Below, piece by piece: positions 1 through 8,409 of a stretch of DNA of 42,137 nucleotides; position 1 is the first letter of the stretch; the number at the start of each line of letters is the position of its first letter. The notes under the pieces are model-generated. The model made no database searches. It saw only the letters and a program-made list of their open reading frames with translations, and had not been told where the DNA came from. The stretch comes from Planctomycetaceae bacterium (GTDB taxonomy: Bacteria > Planctomycetota > Planctomycetia > Pirellulales > Pirellulaceae), in contig JAAYDI010000188.1 in assembly GCA_012729315.1 (NCBI GenBank), positions 1-42,137 on the forward strand. Reading direction: 5' to 3'. Both the position numbers and the translations under genes were made by a program.

Positions 1-95
1 CAATTGCGGGATGTAACCGCTGCTGCTGCACGGTGAGGAGGTAGGCAGTCCATGCGAATGGGCCCATCCATGGCATGGATTTGTCCACTACAACC

Positions 96-114
96 GGCTC
101 GGAATGACCGAGCC
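96..114. terminator. Hairpin downstream of the transketolase gene
   Basis: A perfect 7-bp stem (GGCTCGG/CCGAGCC) with a 5-nt loop lies 32 nt beyond the transketolase stop codon. Read on the minus strand it would follow that gene, but there is no clear U-run on that side, so it may be only a weak terminator or an mRNA-end stabiliser. The rest of positions 1-145 shows no gene; a small palindrome is centred at 73. Confidence 0.4.
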
Positions 115-145
115 TTTCACCGTCCCAGGCTGGAACCCTGGCCCT

Positions 146-2215
146 CTACCGCCCGACGGCTGCTTTCGCTTCGGCCACGACCTGGCCCCGCGTGATGGCG
201 AACAGGCTGTAGAGCTTCTCGTATGGGGCGGAGGCGCCGAACGAACGCATGCCGACGAATCGCCCCTGGTCGCCGATGTAGCGGGCCCAGCCCAGGTCGA
301 TGCCGGCTTCGACCGCCACGCGCGCGGTGACGTCGGGAGGCAGCACCGCGGCGCGGTACTCCGCCGGCTGGGCGTCGAACAGCTCCCAGCACGGCATGCT
401 CACCACGCGGGCCTGGATGCCGTCCTGGGCCAGCTGCTCCCGCGCCTCCACGCACAGCGACAGTTCGCTGCCGGTACCGATCAAGATGACGTCGGGCTTG
501 CCATCGGGGGCATCGGCCAGCACGTAACCGCCGCGCTGCAGGCCACTGGCCGCGGCGTAAACAGTGCGGTCGAGTGTTGGGAGGTTCTGGCGCGTGAGGA
601 CCAGCGCGGCCGGCCGGTCGGACAGCGCCACGGCCGTCCGATAGGCTTCGGCGACTTCGTTGGCGTCGGCGGGCCGGATCACCAGCAGGTTGGGGATGGC
701 CCGCAGCGAGGCTAGCTGTTCAACCGGCTGGTGCGTGGGTCCGTCTTCGCCCACGCCGATCGAGTCGTGGGTGAACACATAGAGGACGGGCAGCTGCATC
801 ATGGCGGCCATGCGGATGGGAGGACGCATGTAGTCGCTGAACACGAAGAACGTGCCGATGTACGGTTTCAATCCGCAGAGTGCCATGCCGTTGGCGATGG
901 CACCCATCGCGTGCTCGCGAATCCCGAAGTGGAAGTTGCGCCCGGCCGGGTTCTCTGCGCTGTATCGGCCCACCTCATCGAAAGTGAGCATCGTCTTGTT
1001 GGACGGGGCCAGATCGGCTGAGCCGCCCAGCAGCCACGGGATGTTCTTGGCGACCTGGTTGAGCACTTTGCCGGATGACGCGCGACTGGCCATGCCTTTG
1101 GCGTCGGCCGCAAACACCTCGATGTCGGCGTCCCAGCCGGTCGGCAACTTGCGCTCGCGCATCATGCCGATCTGTTCGGCCAGCTCCGGATACTGCTGGC
1201 GGTATTCCTTGAACTTCGCCTCCCAGGCCGTACGCAGTTGTTTCCCTCGCGTGCCGATCCCGGCGCGGAAATGAGCTATCACCTCCGCCGGCACCCGGAA
1301 CGACTCGTCTTCCGGCCAGCCATAGAATTGCTTGGTCAACCGCGTTTCCTTCGCGCCCAGCGGTGCGCCGTGTACCTCCGAGGTGTCCTGCAGGTTAGGC
1401 GAGCCCCAGCCGATGTGACTGCGGCAGATGATCAGCGTCGGTCGATCGGTGCAGGCCTGGAATGCCTGGAGGGCGCCGCGCAGCGCTGGGAGGTCGTTCA
1501 CATCGTCCACGCGGACCACATTCCAGCCGTAGGCATTGAAACGCGCCGCCACGTCCTCGCTGAACGCCAGCGATGTTTTGCCATCGATCGTGATCTTGTT
1601 GTCGTCGTAGATCCAGCAGAGATTCGACAGCTTCAGGTGCCCGGCCAGCGACGCCGCTTCGCCCGATATCCCCTCCATCATGTCGCCGTCGCCCGCGAGA
1701 GCGTACACGTTGAAACCGGTCAGCTCGAAGCCGGGCCGATCGTAGTGAGCGGCCAGCCAGCGGGCGGCGATGGCCATGCCCACACTGTTGCTGACCCCTT
1801 GGCCCAGCGGTCCGGTGGTCGTTTCGACCCCCGCCGTGTGACCGAACTCGGGGTGCCCCGGGCACCGGGAGTGCAGCTGGCGAAACTGGCGAATGTGATC
1901 CAGTGGCACGGCCGGCTCCCCGGTCGGTTTCCCGTCGGCGTCCAGCTGCTGGACCTCCGCCAGATGCAGGACGGAGTAGAGCAGCATCGAGGCGTGGCCA
2001 CAGCTGAGCACGAACCGGTCGCGCGCCGGCCAGGCGGGATCGGCCGGATCGTAGCGCAGGATCTCGTTGAACAGCACGTACGCTACCGGGGCCAGGGCCA
2101 TCGGCGTGCCCGGATGCCCGCTGTTGGCCGCATCGACGGCATCCATCGACAGTGTACGAATCGTGTTGATGGCGGACAGCTCAATTGACGCCGGTGCATT
2201 GGTGGGAACAGCCAT
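146..2215 (-). CDS. tkt: Transketolase
   Basis: Thiamine-diphosphate enzyme of the non-oxidative pentose phosphate pathway, moving two-carbon ketol units between sugar phosphates in the cytoplasm. At 689 aa it has the usual full length. Near the N-terminus are GHPGTPM and later TTGPLGQG; the ThDP/Mg-binding stretch is GDGDMMEG followed by YDDNKITIDG; the central pyrimidine domain has FGIREHAMGAIANGMA and THDSIGVGEDGPTHQP; a normal C-terminal domain follows. The ATG is preceded by a modest GAGAG-like ribosome site. It is transcribed away from the transaldolase gene, the companion enzyme of the same pathway, so the roughly 300-bp gap between them may hold promoters for both. Family assignment is secure. 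Confidence 0.97.
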   Translation of the reverse strand: MAVPTNAPASIELSAINTIRTLSMDAVDAANSGHPGTPMALAPVAYVLFNEILRYDPADPAWPARDRFVLSCGHASMLLYSVLHLAEVQQLDADGKPTGEPAVPLDHIRQFRQLHSRCPGHPEFGHTAGVETTTGPLGQGVSNSVGMAIAARWLAAHYDRPGFELTGFNVYALAGDGDMMEGISGEAASLAGHLKLSNLCWIYDDNKITIDGKTSLAFSEDVAARFNAYGWNVVRVDDVNDLPALRGALQAFQACTDRPTLIICRSHIGWGSPNLQDTSEVHGAPLGAKETRLTKQFYGWPEDESFRVPAEVIAHFRAGIGTRGKQLRTAWEAKFKEYRQQYPELAEQIGMMRERKLPTGWDADIEVFAADAKGMASRASSGKVLNQVAKNIPWLLGGSADLAPSNKTMLTFDEVGRYSAENPAGRNFHFGIREHAMGAIANGMALCGLKPYIGTFFVFSDYMRPPIRMAAMMQLPVLYVFTHDSIGVGEDGPTHQPVEQLASLRAIPNLLVIRPADANEVAEAYRTAVALSDRPAALVLTRQNLPTLDRTVYAAASGLQRGGYVLADAPDGKPDVILIGTGSELSLCVEAREQLAQDGIQARVVSMPCWELFDAQPAEYRAAVLPPDVTARVAVEAGIDLGWARYIGDQGRFVGMRSFGASAPYEKLYSLFAITRGQVVAEAKAAVGR

Positions 2216-2275
2216 TTGCTCTCGTTGCCTTCTGCTTTCAAGTCTGGGACACGGACCGGTAATCCGTTTTCTTGT

Positions 2276-2311
2276 TTCTTGTTCTTGTTCTTGTTCTTGT
2301 TCTTGTTCTTG
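2276..2311. repeat. Hexanucleotide microsatellite (TTCTTG)6
   Basis: Six perfect head-to-tail copies of TTCTTG, with a degenerate copy just before them. The tract lies in the divergent tkt/tal intergenic region, about 60 bp upstream of the tkt ATG. It is pyrimidine-rich on the plus strand, unlike its GC-rich surroundings. Slippage could change promoter or leader spacing in 6-bp steps. Confidence 0.9.
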
Positions 2312-2512
2312 CGCTGCTTGTCGCGCCCGCGGATGGCGGCAGCGGCGAGGATCGGGATGAAGACACCAATTTAGGGGCCGCTGTCTGGTTCGTCAACGCT
2401 CGGAGCAGGAGCTGGCGGACCGTGCCCGGCCGGGGGGCGTGGGGTGTGCGGCCGCGATGGCTGCGGTAAGATGAATGGCCGTGTGGGCCAGAATTCTTTG
2501 GGAGATACCAAC

Positions 2513-3772
2513 ATGGCAGACAGGAACGCGATCGCGTCGCAGGTCAAGGCGCTGGTGCGCGAAGGATTCGACCATGAGTTTGGCAAGCCGCGGGTCCCGC
2601 AGCAGGCGGACGCCGAGTGGGCAAAGGTGCGCGCCGCCGGCACTACCCTCTGGCTGGACACGGGCGACATGGACGAGGCGACCGGGCTGTGGACATCCGA
2701 GTTCGAAGCGCTCACCACCAACAACACGCTGCTCAACAACGAAGTCCAGAAGGGGCTCTATGACGGGCTGGTCGGCAAGGCGGCGGCGACGATCCGGCAG
2801 GCGGCGCCCGGCATCGACCCGCAGGAGCTGTTGCTGGAAGTCGCCTTCGTACTTAATGCCTATCACGGCCTGCGGCTGGTGGAACAGTTTGATGCGCACG
2901 TGAGCGTTGAACTCCACACCGACCTCGCGGGGGACGTCGAGCGGACGGTGGCCTACGGCAAACGCTACTACGACATCTGTCCCGAGCGTTTCTACGTGAA
3001 AGTGCCGCTGACGCCGGCCGGCTACCTGGGCGCGCGGAAACTGGCGGCCAACGGTGTGCCGATCAACTTCACCCTTGGCTTTTCGGCACGGCACAATTAC
3101 GTCGCGGCACTGCTGTCCCAGCCAGATTACGTGAACGTGTTTCTCGGCCGCCTGAATGCCTTCGTGTCCGACAATCAGTTGGGGGACGGCAAGAACGTCG
3201 GAGAAAAGGCGACGCTCGCTACCCAACGGGCGCTGCTCGAACTCCGCGCTGCCGGCCGCAGCCGCTCGCGGCTGATCGGTGCCAGCATGCGCGAGGGAGC
3301 GCAGGTGGCGACGCTCGCCGGGTTGGACGTGTTCACCATGCCGCCGAAGGTGGCTGCGGAGTATCGCAAGCACCCGGTCGCGGAGATCCGGTCGGAGGTC
3401 GATACCGATCCGGCTGTGACCTGCGCCCGCGACGTCCAACTCGACGATTTCAACGGCGCTACGTTGTGGGAGGTGCCCGAGCCGTTTCGCAAGTGCGTCG
3501 ACGCGCTGCTGCAGGAAGATCTCGACCACTTCTCGCCCGACGATCTTCAAGCCTACTTTGAACAGGCCGGATTTGGCGACTTCCTGCCGCGCTGGTCGGC
3601 GACCGATCTTCAGACCATCACCGCGGACGGCAAGATTCCTCCCTACCAACGGTGGAAGGACCAGTTGTCGGCCGGCAGCCTCGGGCTCGACGCGCTGATG
3701 AACATCAGCGGCCTATGCTCGTTCGCCACCGATCAGCAGGCGTTTGACGACCGTGTGCGGTCGCTACTTTGA
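2513..3772 (+). CDS. tal: Transaldolase-family protein
   Basis: Schiff-base aldolase that exchanges dihydroxyacetone units between sugar phosphates in the pentose phosphate pathway. I chose the ATG at 2513 because GGGAG lies 8 nt upstream; the reading frame is open further upstream without a ribosome site. The 419-aa product carries WLDTGDMDEATGLW early, and YVKVPLTPAGYLGARKL with the likely catalytic lysine at K163, followed by GVPINFTLGFSARH. It is longer than the roughly 320-aa E. coli enzyme because of a C-terminal extension that contains DLQAYFEQAGFGDFLPRW. Pairing with tkt supports the pathway role. Exact substrate preference cannot be read from the sequence. Confidence 0.9.
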   Translation: MADRNAIASQVKALVREGFDHEFGKPRVPQQADAEWAKVRAAGTTLWLDTGDMDEATGLWTSEFEALTTNNTLLNNEVQKGLYDGLVGKAAATIRQAAPGIDPQELLLEVAFVLNAYHGLRLVEQFDAHVSVELHTDLAGDVERTVAYGKRYYDICPERFYVKVPLTPAGYLGARKLAANGVPINFTLGFSARHNYVAALLSQPDYVNVFLGRLNAFVSDNQLGDGKNVGEKATLATQRALLELRAAGRSRSRLIGASMREGAQVATLAGLDVFTMPPKVAAEYRKHPVAEIRSEVDTDPAVTCARDVQLDDFNGATLWEVPEPFRKCVDALLQEDLDHFSPDDLQAYFEQAGFGDFLPRWSATDLQTITADGKIPPYQRWKDQLSAGSLGLDALMNISGLCSFATDQQAFDDRVRSLL

Positions 3773-3887
3773 CCGCGCTGCGCACGGCAGTACAGTTCCA
3801 GACAGACCCGGTGGCCCACGCGCCGCGCGTTGAGATCGCGGCGCCGACGCCCCCGGAAAGCATGCACTTCGGAGGAGGGACCTGACA

Positions 3888-4760
3888 TTGCGAGCGAGAA
3901 CGTATTGCCTGGCCAGCTGGTTGTCTTTGTCTCTGGGGGCCTGGCTGGCCGCCCCCGTCTGCGCCACCGAGCAACCACAGCGTGCGGAGGCGTCCGACCC
4001 GGACGCCGGCGACCAGTCGGTGAGCCAGGCGTATCGCGCCGTGGAGTGCGAAGGAACCTATGCCAAACACCTCCAGGGAATCTGTACCAACGACCGTGAC
4101 GCCATCTACTGGTGTTTCACGGACGTGCTGGTCAAGACCGATCTGGCCGGCCGCGTGCTGTGCCGGGTCGCCGTGGCCGACCATCACGGTGATCTCTGTC
4201 ATCACGACGGGAAGGTCTACGTGGCAGTGAACCTGGGCAAGTTCAACCAGCCGGCCGGCCAGGCGGACTCGTGGGTCTACGTTTACGACGCGGACACACT
4301 GGCGGAAGTGGCCCGGCACCGCACGCCGGAACTGGTGCACGGCGCAGGCGGAATTGCATGCGACGGTGAGCGGTTTGTGGTGGTCGGCGGATTGCCCGAA
4401 GGGGTGTACGAGAACTACGCGTATGAATACGACGCGTCTTTCACGTTTCAGAGACGGCACGTACTCGAGAGCGGCTACACGTTCCTGGGCATCCAGACGG
4501 CGACCTTCGCGGCAGAGCACTGGTGGTTCGGGTGCTACGGCAATCCGCAGATGCTGCTGAAAGTCGACAGATCCTTCCAACTGGTGGACAAATGGAAGTT
4601 CGACGGTTCGCTGGGCTTAGTCGGCCTTGCGGACGGCCGGTTCCTGATCGGCCGCGGCGGCAAGGCGGGTGACAATGCTCTGACCGGGCGCATCCTCCCC
4701 GCCGTGGTGGACGGTGCCGGCCGGCTGCAACTTCAGGCGGACGGCCCGGATGCGCGCTGA
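3888..4760 (+). CDS. Secreted beta-propeller-like protein of unknown function
   Basis: I do not recognise a named family. The start is a TTG with a strong GGAGGAGGG ribosome site 8 nt upstream. The first 26 residues look like a Sec signal peptide (basic start, hydrophobic core, cleavage near VCA-TEQ). The 290-aa protein has repeated blade-like strands such as DAIYWCFTDVLVKTDLAG, DGKVYVAVNLG, DSWVYVYDADTLAEVARH and DGERFVVVGG, which suggest a YncE/SMP-30-like propeller acting outside the cytoplasm. It follows the transaldolase gene by 115 nt on the same strand but shows no functional link to it. Possible roles include binding or sensing; none is demonstrated. Confidence 0.75.
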   Translation: MRARTYCLASWLSLSLGAWLAAPVCATEQPQRAEASDPDAGDQSVSQAYRAVECEGTYAKHLQGICTNDRDAIYWCFTDVLVKTDLAGRVLCRVAVADHHGDLCHHDGKVYVAVNLGKFNQPAGQADSWVYVYDADTLAEVARHRTPELVHGAGGIACDGERFVVVGGLPEGVYENYAYEYDASFTFQRRHVLESGYTFLGIQTATFAAEHWWFGCYGNPQMLLKVDRSFQLVDKWKFDGSLGLVGLADGRFLIGRGGKAGDNALTGRILPAVVDGAGRLQLQADGPDAR

Positions 4761-4907
4761 TGACATGCCGCCGGCAGTCGGTGTGCGGCGGCATCCATCG
4801 GATGCACAAGGTGACTGTGTGAGGGCGTGCAGGCGGTCGGGGGGGCGTCTGGCCTCCCAGACCTGGAATGGATTTCCGCTCGGCGGTCCAGGATAATTCC
4901 TGTCAGC

Positions 4908-5945
4908 ATGGCCAAGTTGAGGACTCCTTCTCCGTTCGACAGTTGGGAGACGGTGCGGTGTGAGTTGCTGCACACGCGCATCTGCGATCTGCCATTGGCC
5001 ATCGCCGGCTCGCCGCTCGAGCCGTTGACCGAGAGGCTGTATCGTGAGCTGGCGGCCAAAGGGCTGGTCTTTCGCCCGAAGTTCTATCTTACCGACAGCT
5101 GGGGGTGTCCCGACCGGGTGCCGGTCATCGGGATTCCCTTCTACCTGGCTGACAGGCGTTTGGCGCGCATTGAGCAGGAGCAGACAGGGGAGATTGAAGA
5201 CGATGTGATGCTGATGATGCTGTTGCGGCACGAGGCTGGCCACGCGATCAACTATGCCTACGAGTTGTGGAAGGAGCCGGCGTGGCGCGAGGTGTTCGGG
5301 CCATTTTCGAAGCCCTATCGCGAGACGTTTTACCCCGACCCGGCCAGCCGCAGTTTCGTCCGGCACATCCACGCCAGTCCCTACGGTCGGACCTACGCGC
5401 AGAAGCATCCCGACGAGGACTTTGCGGAGACGTTTGCCGTGTGGCTCACGCCGCGGTCGGCTTGGCGCAGGCGCTACCGTTTCTGGCCGGCCCTGCAGAA
5501 ACTCAAGTACGTCGATCGTGTGATGCGGCAGCTGCGGCAGGAGCCGCCGCGTCGGCGGGGCGGCACGCTGCTCCGCCCGCTGAAGGAGCTGGACATGCCG
5601 GTTGCGGAGCACTACGGCCAGCGCGCCGACCAGTTTCGGGCGGCGGCCCAGGGGTATGTCGACGACAAGTTGCGCGCCGTCTTCCCGAAAGTCCGCACCA
5701 GCGCGCCGCTGCGGGCCAGCGATCTGCTGCACGAACAACACCAGGAGCTGCTGGACCGCATGGTCCGCTGGTCGGCACTCGATCACGACGATGCGAAGCA
5801 CATCCTGCTGAAACTGGAGGATCGCGCGGCCGCACTCAACCTGAAACTCCCGCGCAGCCGCAAGACGGAGGTCTTGCTGGACGTCGTCGCCATGGCGACC
5901 GGACTGGCGGTCGAATTCGCCTACTGTGGGCGGCTGATGGGTTGA
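4908..5945 (+). CDS. Putative zinc metallopeptidase (HEAGH)
   Basis: The 345-aa protein contains HEAGH at residues 108-112, the HExxH-type zinc and catalytic motif of gluzincin-like peptidases. DEDFAETFAVWL at about 169-180 could supply the third zinc ligand. There is no signal peptide or membrane segment, so a cytoplasmic site is likely. I chose the ATG at 4908 because the upstream frame lacks conserved-looking sequence; the ribosome site there is poor. The gene converges on an ATP-grasp ligase gene 73 nt away. A peptide or conjugate hydrolase opposed to a ligase is a plausible pairing, but this is inference. The substrate is unknown. Confidence 0.8.
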   Translation: MAKLRTPSPFDSWETVRCELLHTRICDLPLAIAGSPLEPLTERLYRELAAKGLVFRPKFYLTDSWGCPDRVPVIGIPFYLADRRLARIEQEQTGEIEDDVMLMMLLRHEAGHAINYAYELWKEPAWREVFGPFSKPYRETFYPDPASRSFVRHIHASPYGRTYAQKHPDEDFAETFAVWLTPRSAWRRRYRFWPALQKLKYVDRVMRQLRQEPPRRRGGTLLRPLKELDMPVAEHYGQRADQFRAAAQGYVDDKLRAVFPKVRTSAPLRASDLLHEQHQELLDRMVRWSALDHDDAKHILLKLEDRAAALNLKLPRSRKTEVLLDVVAMATGLAVEFAYCGRLMG

Positions 5946-5969
5946 GAGGACCGTGGGTTGAGGGGACCG
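5939..5969 (+). repeat. 15-bp tandem direct repeat at a stop codon
   Basis: Two copies of GGGTTGAG(A/G)GGACCG, separated by one base and differing at one position, overlap the end of the metallopeptidase gene. The second copy lies after the stop codon and looks like a recent local duplication. Confidence 0.75.
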
Positions 5970-6018
5970 CACCGCAGCCGCGCCCTGGGCGTCCACCTGG
6001 CCCGCCTGTCCGGCGCGT

Positions 6019-7080
6019 TCAGAGCATGGGGATGTCGCGGTCAAACGGTGGCCCTTCGAAGGCCGCCTTCACCACCATCTGCAGGAGTCGGGCGTAGGAG
6101 ATTCCCGCGCGGTCAGCCTGCCGGGCCAGCCCGTGCCCTTCCTCCAGGCACGCGTTGCAGTTGACCTCCAGTACGCACGGGCGCTCGGCGTCATCCAGGC
6201 GGATGTCGACGCGCCCGTATCCCCAGGTACCCACGGCGCGGAAGGCCCGCAATGCGGTGGACACAATCTGACGCGCCAACTCCGGCTCGACAACGGCCGG
6301 ACAGATCACCGACGTCTTGCGGTACTCTTCGGTGTTCTCGATCCACTTGGCCGCGTACGACATGATGGGGGGAATATCCGGCGGCAGTTCGGAGTAGTCG
6401 ACTTCGGCCAGGGGCATCACGCGCGGCTGACGCCCCCCCACGATGCCGACATTGAACTCTCTGCCGCGCAGAAACGTCTGCGCCAACGCCGGCTGCTTGT
6501 ACTCGTGCAGAATCTGTCGCAGCTTGTCGCGCAACGCACGCTTCGAGTACACGACGGAATCGCGATCCAGCCCGATCCCCGCATGCTCGTGGCTCGGCTG
6601 CACGATCAGCGGGAACTGCCAACGGTGCTGGTCCACGTCCGCCAGCCGCTCCAGCAGTTCCGAGCAGGGAGGGGTCTGCACACCCGCCCCCTGCAGCAGG
6701 CTGGCCGTCATGTGCTTGTACCGCGTCAGTCCGATCGCCAGCGCGGGGGACCCCGTGATCGGAAAACCCATCATCCGCATCAGGGCCGGCACTCGCATTT
6801 CATGCAGTGCCCCGTGCACGACGTCGTCGTACTGATTGAACACCACGTCCGGTTTGAGCCGCCGCAGCTTCCGCTGGAACGCCGACAGGTCCCGTGCCAG
6901 CGGCAGCACGGTGACCCGATAGCCCACGCTGCGCAAGGCCCGCGCCATCCGCCGGATCATCAGCCGCAGGTCGGCCTCGCTCCCGCGGTCCTCGGGCCGG
7001 GCCGGCACCGCTGAGCGATCGCCGTTGTATACCAGCACGACGTGCTGCGGCCGCCTGACGCGACGCACTCGATCCGTCAT
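6019..7080 (-). CDS. ATP-grasp ligase of the D-Ala-D-Ala ligase type
   Basis: A 353-aa protein with the ATP-grasp layout: an N-terminal domain with VVLVYNGDRSAVPARPEDRGS, a middle stretch with GFPITGSPALAIGLTRYKHMT, the FPLIVQPSHEHAGIGL phosphate-binding loop, EFNVGIVGG, and the C-terminal metal-binding VLEVNCNACLEEGHGLA. These fit D-alanine-D-alanine ligase relatives that join a carboxylate to an amine through an acyl phosphate. ACL in NACL replaces the usual NP-type residues, so cell-wall Ddl activity is doubtful; a peptide-forming or natural-product role is equally possible. I chose the ATG at 7080, although the frame extends 24 codons further upstream. Its partner may be the convergent metallopeptidase. 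Confidence 0.82.
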   Translation of the reverse strand: MTDRVRRVRRPQHVVLVYNGDRSAVPARPEDRGSEADLRLMIRRMARALRSVGYRVTVLPLARDLSAFQRKLRRLKPDVVFNQYDDVVHGALHEMRVPALMRMMGFPITGSPALAIGLTRYKHMTASLLQGAGVQTPPCSELLERLADVDQHRWQFPLIVQPSHEHAGIGLDRDSVVYSKRALRDKLRQILHEYKQPALAQTFLRGREFNVGIVGGRQPRVMPLAEVDYSELPPDIPPIMSYAAKWIENTEEYRKTSVICPAVVEPELARQIVSTALRAFRAVGTWGYGRVDIRLDDAERPCVLEVNCNACLEEGHGLARQADRAGISYARLLQMVVKAAFEGPPFDRDIPML

Positions 7081-7163
7081 CTTTAACTCTTTCGGGTTAT
7101 GCCGATCGTCGAGGTGAGCACCCAAGATAACGCACCGCGTCCGGGGCGACAACCAATGTGTCG

Positions 7164-7205
7164 GTGTGGCAGCTTACTTGTTAGCCGTGCTGAAGTAAGC
7201 CACAC
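7164..7205. repeat. Bulged hairpin carrying a dispersed 23-bp repeat
   Basis: Within the 337-bp divergent gap 7081-7417, GTGTGG + CTTACTT pairs with AAGTAAG + CCACAC, giving 13 bp with a 3-nt bulge and a 13-nt loop. The stretch 7171-7193 recurs exactly, as its reverse complement, at 32344-32366, so this is a dispersed element rather than a gene-specific structure. I see no other gene or RNA in this gap. Confidence 0.75.
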
Positions 7206-7417
7206 GGCCGATGGACACTGCGGCCTGAAATGGCCCGTTCCTGCACCCCGGGCGGCCACTGTGCGTGCTGCGACCGGTGCCCCTGAAGTGTTGGGCACGC
7301 ACCCGTACCGCGGGCGCGGCAGGTGGTTTCCCTTGTCTTTCGCCGTGAATTGCCTATATTGGCGGCCTCAGGTGCACGTCTTCGATTCGCCACTTCCCCG
7401 ACTGTGAAGCAGGATTC

Positions 7418-8302
7418 ATGAACCAACCTCCGAACCAGCCCTTCCTGGGCGGCACGTGCGTAGCGGCTCAGGCGCGCTACGCGGTACTGCCGGTGCCGTA
7501 CGAGGGAACCGTCAGCTACATGCGTGGAACGGCGCGCGCCCCCGCGGCCATCCTGGAGGCTTCGGCTCAGGTTGAGGAGTTTGACGAAGAATTGGCGCGG
7601 GACCTGCGCGAGGTGGGAATCATCACCTTACCGCCTGTGGAGCCAGCGGAGACCCCCGAGGAGCAGATGCAGCGCGTCGAGCAGGCCGCGCGGGAGGCCC
7701 TGCGCGACGGGATGTTCCTGCTGACGCTAGGCGGAGAACACAGTATCACGGCTCCACTGGTGCGGGCCGCGGCAGCGCGTTGGGGGGAACTCAGTGTGCT
7801 CCAGATCGACGCCCACGCGGATCTGCGCGACACGTATGAAGAGAACCCGCATTCGCATGCCTGCGCGATGCGGCGTGTCCTGGAGATCACCGATCGGCTG
7901 GCCCAGGTGGGCATCCGGAGCTTCTCGCAGCAGGAGTACGCAGAGTGCCGGCGGCAGATGGACAACCTGATTACGCCCGTGATTGTGGAGACTGATCCGG
8001 ACTGGATCGAACGGGTTCTGGCGCTGTTGGGCGAGCAGGTGTATGTGACGGTCGACGTTGACGGGTTCGACCCGGCCTTCGTACCGGGCACGGGGACTCC
8101 GGAGCCGGGGGGGCTCACCTGGCGCCAGGTTACCGCGTTGTTGCGGCGCGTCTGCAGCGAGCGGCGGGTTGTCGCGGCGGACATCGTCGAGGTTGTGCCC
8201 ATTGCGGGGCAGGTAGTCTCGGAATTCCTGGCCGCCCGGCTGGCCGGCAAGATTATCAGTTATGTCGCGTTCTGCGGGCGCGACAGCAGGAAGGCCCCCT
8301 GA
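7418..8302 (+). CDS. speB: Agmatinase / ureohydrolase
   Basis: Hydrolyses agmatine to putrescine and urea, a cytoplasmic polyamine step. The 294-aa protein has every binuclear manganese motif of the arginase/agmatinase family: GGEHS (H108), DAHADLRD (D131, H133, D135) and DVDGFDP (D213, D215), followed by PGTGTPEPGG. HSHACAMRR (146-152 region) matches the substrate-side loop of agmatinases rather than arginases. The ATG has AGGA about 6 nt upstream. It is followed after 107 nt by a deoxyhypusine-synthase-like gene, a pairing that supports a polyamine role. Formiminoglutamase or guanidinobutyrase activity remains possible within the family. Confidence 0.93.
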   Translation: MNQPPNQPFLGGTCVAAQARYAVLPVPYEGTVSYMRGTARAPAAILEASAQVEEFDEELARDLREVGIITLPPVEPAETPEEQMQRVEQAAREALRDGMFLLTLGGEHSITAPLVRAAAARWGELSVLQIDAHADLRDTYEENPHSHACAMRRVLEITDRLAQVGIRSFSQQEYAECRRQMDNLITPVIVETDPDWIERVLALLGEQVYVTVDVDGFDPAFVPGTGTPEPGGLTWRQVTALLRRVCSERRVVAADIVEVVPIAGQVVSEFLAARLAGKIISYVAFCGRDSRKAP

Positions 8303-8409
8303 CGGCCGCGTGGTGGATCCACGCCATCGAATCGACACTGTGCCTGCGGTGTTCTTCCCGCACGAACGCCGCGAAAACCTCTGTTCACAACGTCATCGGG
8401 GAGTGAATC

